Source: Salticus scenicus (taxonomy: Eukaryota > Arthropoda > Arachnida > Araneae > Salticidae). From it: a stretch of 64,000 nucleotides of DNA. Of this stretch, positions 62,823-64,000 are shown one piece after another. A program made the position numbers and the translations under genes. Under the pieces are notes generated by a model. That model was not told where the DNA came from and made no database searches. It was given only the letters and a program-made list of their open reading frames with translations. The stretch lies in contig OZ005656.1 in the NCBI GenBank assembly GCA_963930645.1, forward strand, positions 269,432,993 through 269,496,992. The letters run 5' to 3'. The stretch's first letter is position 1; every line of letters begins with the position of its first letter.

Positions 62823-64000
62823 CTTCCTTATACAAAGTATAAGGAAGTATAGTAATCCCGATTTGCGAAATGGATTTTGTATTTCACATTGCTCGAAAAC
62901 GAATGATCGCTGAATGTTGCCAATTTATACGTGTGACTGTCATGATGTATAGTTGTACACCTGCAAGTGTCGTCTGAACACGAGCTCTCGTTTTAGAGAT
63001 ATAAGCGATTTTACACGATTTTTCGTGACGTCTGTATGTGTGTGTGTGTGTATGTCGCATAACTCAAAAACGGTTGGACGTAGAAAGTTGCGAATTGGTA
63101 CATAGGTTTGTTATAACATCTAGTTGTGCACCTCCCGTTTTGGACTTTGTATGATTTTCCATTTTGGAGATATTTAGGAAAATTAGGTTCATAATGACCA
63201 AAAATACATAGGTTTTGGCCATAATGTATCAAAAAACGGTAATAACTCAAAAACGGTTGAACGTAGAAAGTTGCGAATTGGTACATAGGTTTGTTATAAC
63301 ATATAGTTCTGCACCTCCCTTTTTGGACTTTGTATGATTTTCCATTTTGGAGATATTTAAGAAAATTAGGTTCATAATGACCAAAAATACATTGGTTTTG
63401 GCCATAATGTATCAAAAAACGGTAATAACTCAAAAACGGTTTGGACAAATCTTGCAATTTAACTGACTTCCCGACTAGCTAGACATTTGAAACTTTCAGA
63501 AAAGCTCAGAACACGTTTACAATGCGTTTTTTTAATATTTTTGGCCAACTGTTTCCGATACCTGCTGCCTTCGGCAGCGTTACCAGTACAAATCTTGCAA
63601 TCGATTTTTAACTAACTTCCCGACTAGCTAGACATTTAAAACTTCCAGAAAAGCTCAGAACACGGTGAAAATGCATTTTTTAAATATTTTTAGCCAATTG
63701 CTTCGTGTCACTGCTGCCTTTAGCAGCGTTTATATGATTCAACAGAAAATCTATTTAACTAACTTCCCGTTCCCGACTAGTTAGAGATTTGAAACTTCCG
63801 GAATAGTTCAGAAACACGGTGAAAATGCATTTTTTAACACTTTTATCCAATTGTTTCGGATCCGAAGTCCCCCCCCAAGGCACAACTTTGACATGAGTCC
63901 CCCCCAAGGTACAACTTTGACATGAGTCCCCCCCAAGGCATAACTTTGACATGAGTCCCCCCAAGGTGCAACTTTGAAATAAGGCCCCCCAAGGCCCAAC
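62823..64000. mobile_element. Non-coding repeat with 5' hairpin, third copy, cut by the window edge
   Basis: Starts ACTTCCTTATAC-AAA-GTATAAGGAAGT, with (GT)n about 200 bp inside. Then units of 183 bp (AACTCAAAAACGGTTG at 63061, 63244, 63427), units of about 145 bp (ACAAATCTTGCAAT at 63445, 63588) and a C-rich minisatellite. Confidence 0.6.
63868..64000 (+). repeat. C-rich minisatellite, about 29-bp units
   Basis: CCCCCCAAGGCACAACTTTGACATGAGT-type units, about five, running off the window. Confidence 0.85.

Noticed and set aside
63011..63457. 148-codon - strand frame
   Set aside because: It is two translations of a 183-bp tandem unit whose relative at 54030 is clearly non-coding.

Overview
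The window is eukaryotic nuclear DNA. It is very AT-rich, with split genes, GT-AG introns up to 15 kb, no bacterial gene structure and dense transposable elements. The two host genes and the mix of Penelope, hAT, pogo, mariner and Copia elements fit an arthropod genome. A chelicerate is plausible, but the sequence alone does not prove it.

Two host genes lie tail to tail. The + strand carries the 3' two thirds of the mitochondrial asparaginyl-tRNA synthetase (NARS2): seven exons from 612 to 36150, with the N-terminal exons left of the window. The - strand carries the mitochondrial F1-ATPase inhibitor IF1 (ATP5IF1): four tiny exons from 59072 down to 36284, with the exon holding the start codon not found. 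The two stop codons are 133 bp apart and their poly(A) signals face each other. One gene charges mitochondrial tRNA-Asn; the other restrains reverse ATP hydrolysis by ATP synthase. I see no functional link beyond both acting in mitochondria.

Almost everything else is mobile DNA inside the introns. NARS2 intron 797-16200 holds a young, complete Ty1/Copia retrotransposon (5051-9719), a pogo-like element filled with a satellite array (10078-13260) and a Penelope fold-back (13976-14466). Intron 16756-18954 holds a tRNA-derived SINE. Intron 19084-32749 holds a head-to-head Penelope pair (about 19455-31755), one arm of which is split by a 10.4-kb hAT transposon (20902-31277) with an intact 861-residue transposase. 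The last NARS2 intron holds palindromic MITEs and more Penelope ends. The IF1 introns hold a mariner remnant, several non-autonomous hAT-like elements with recognisable target duplications, a possible Foldback-like pair of inverted minisatellite arrays (48887-54770), a tRNA-like gene between 60-bp direct repeats, and copies of a non-coding repeat that begins with a conserved hairpin.

The most interesting signals are: hammerhead-ribozyme-like cores at the outer ends of the Penelope fragments, with compensating stem changes between copies; two hAT-type insertions whose empty sites survive inside this same window; an IF1 gene that long-ORF searches miss, with a 26-nt microexon and leucine where bovine IF1 has its pH-sensing histidine; and a hAT transposase with a long C-terminal coiled coil.
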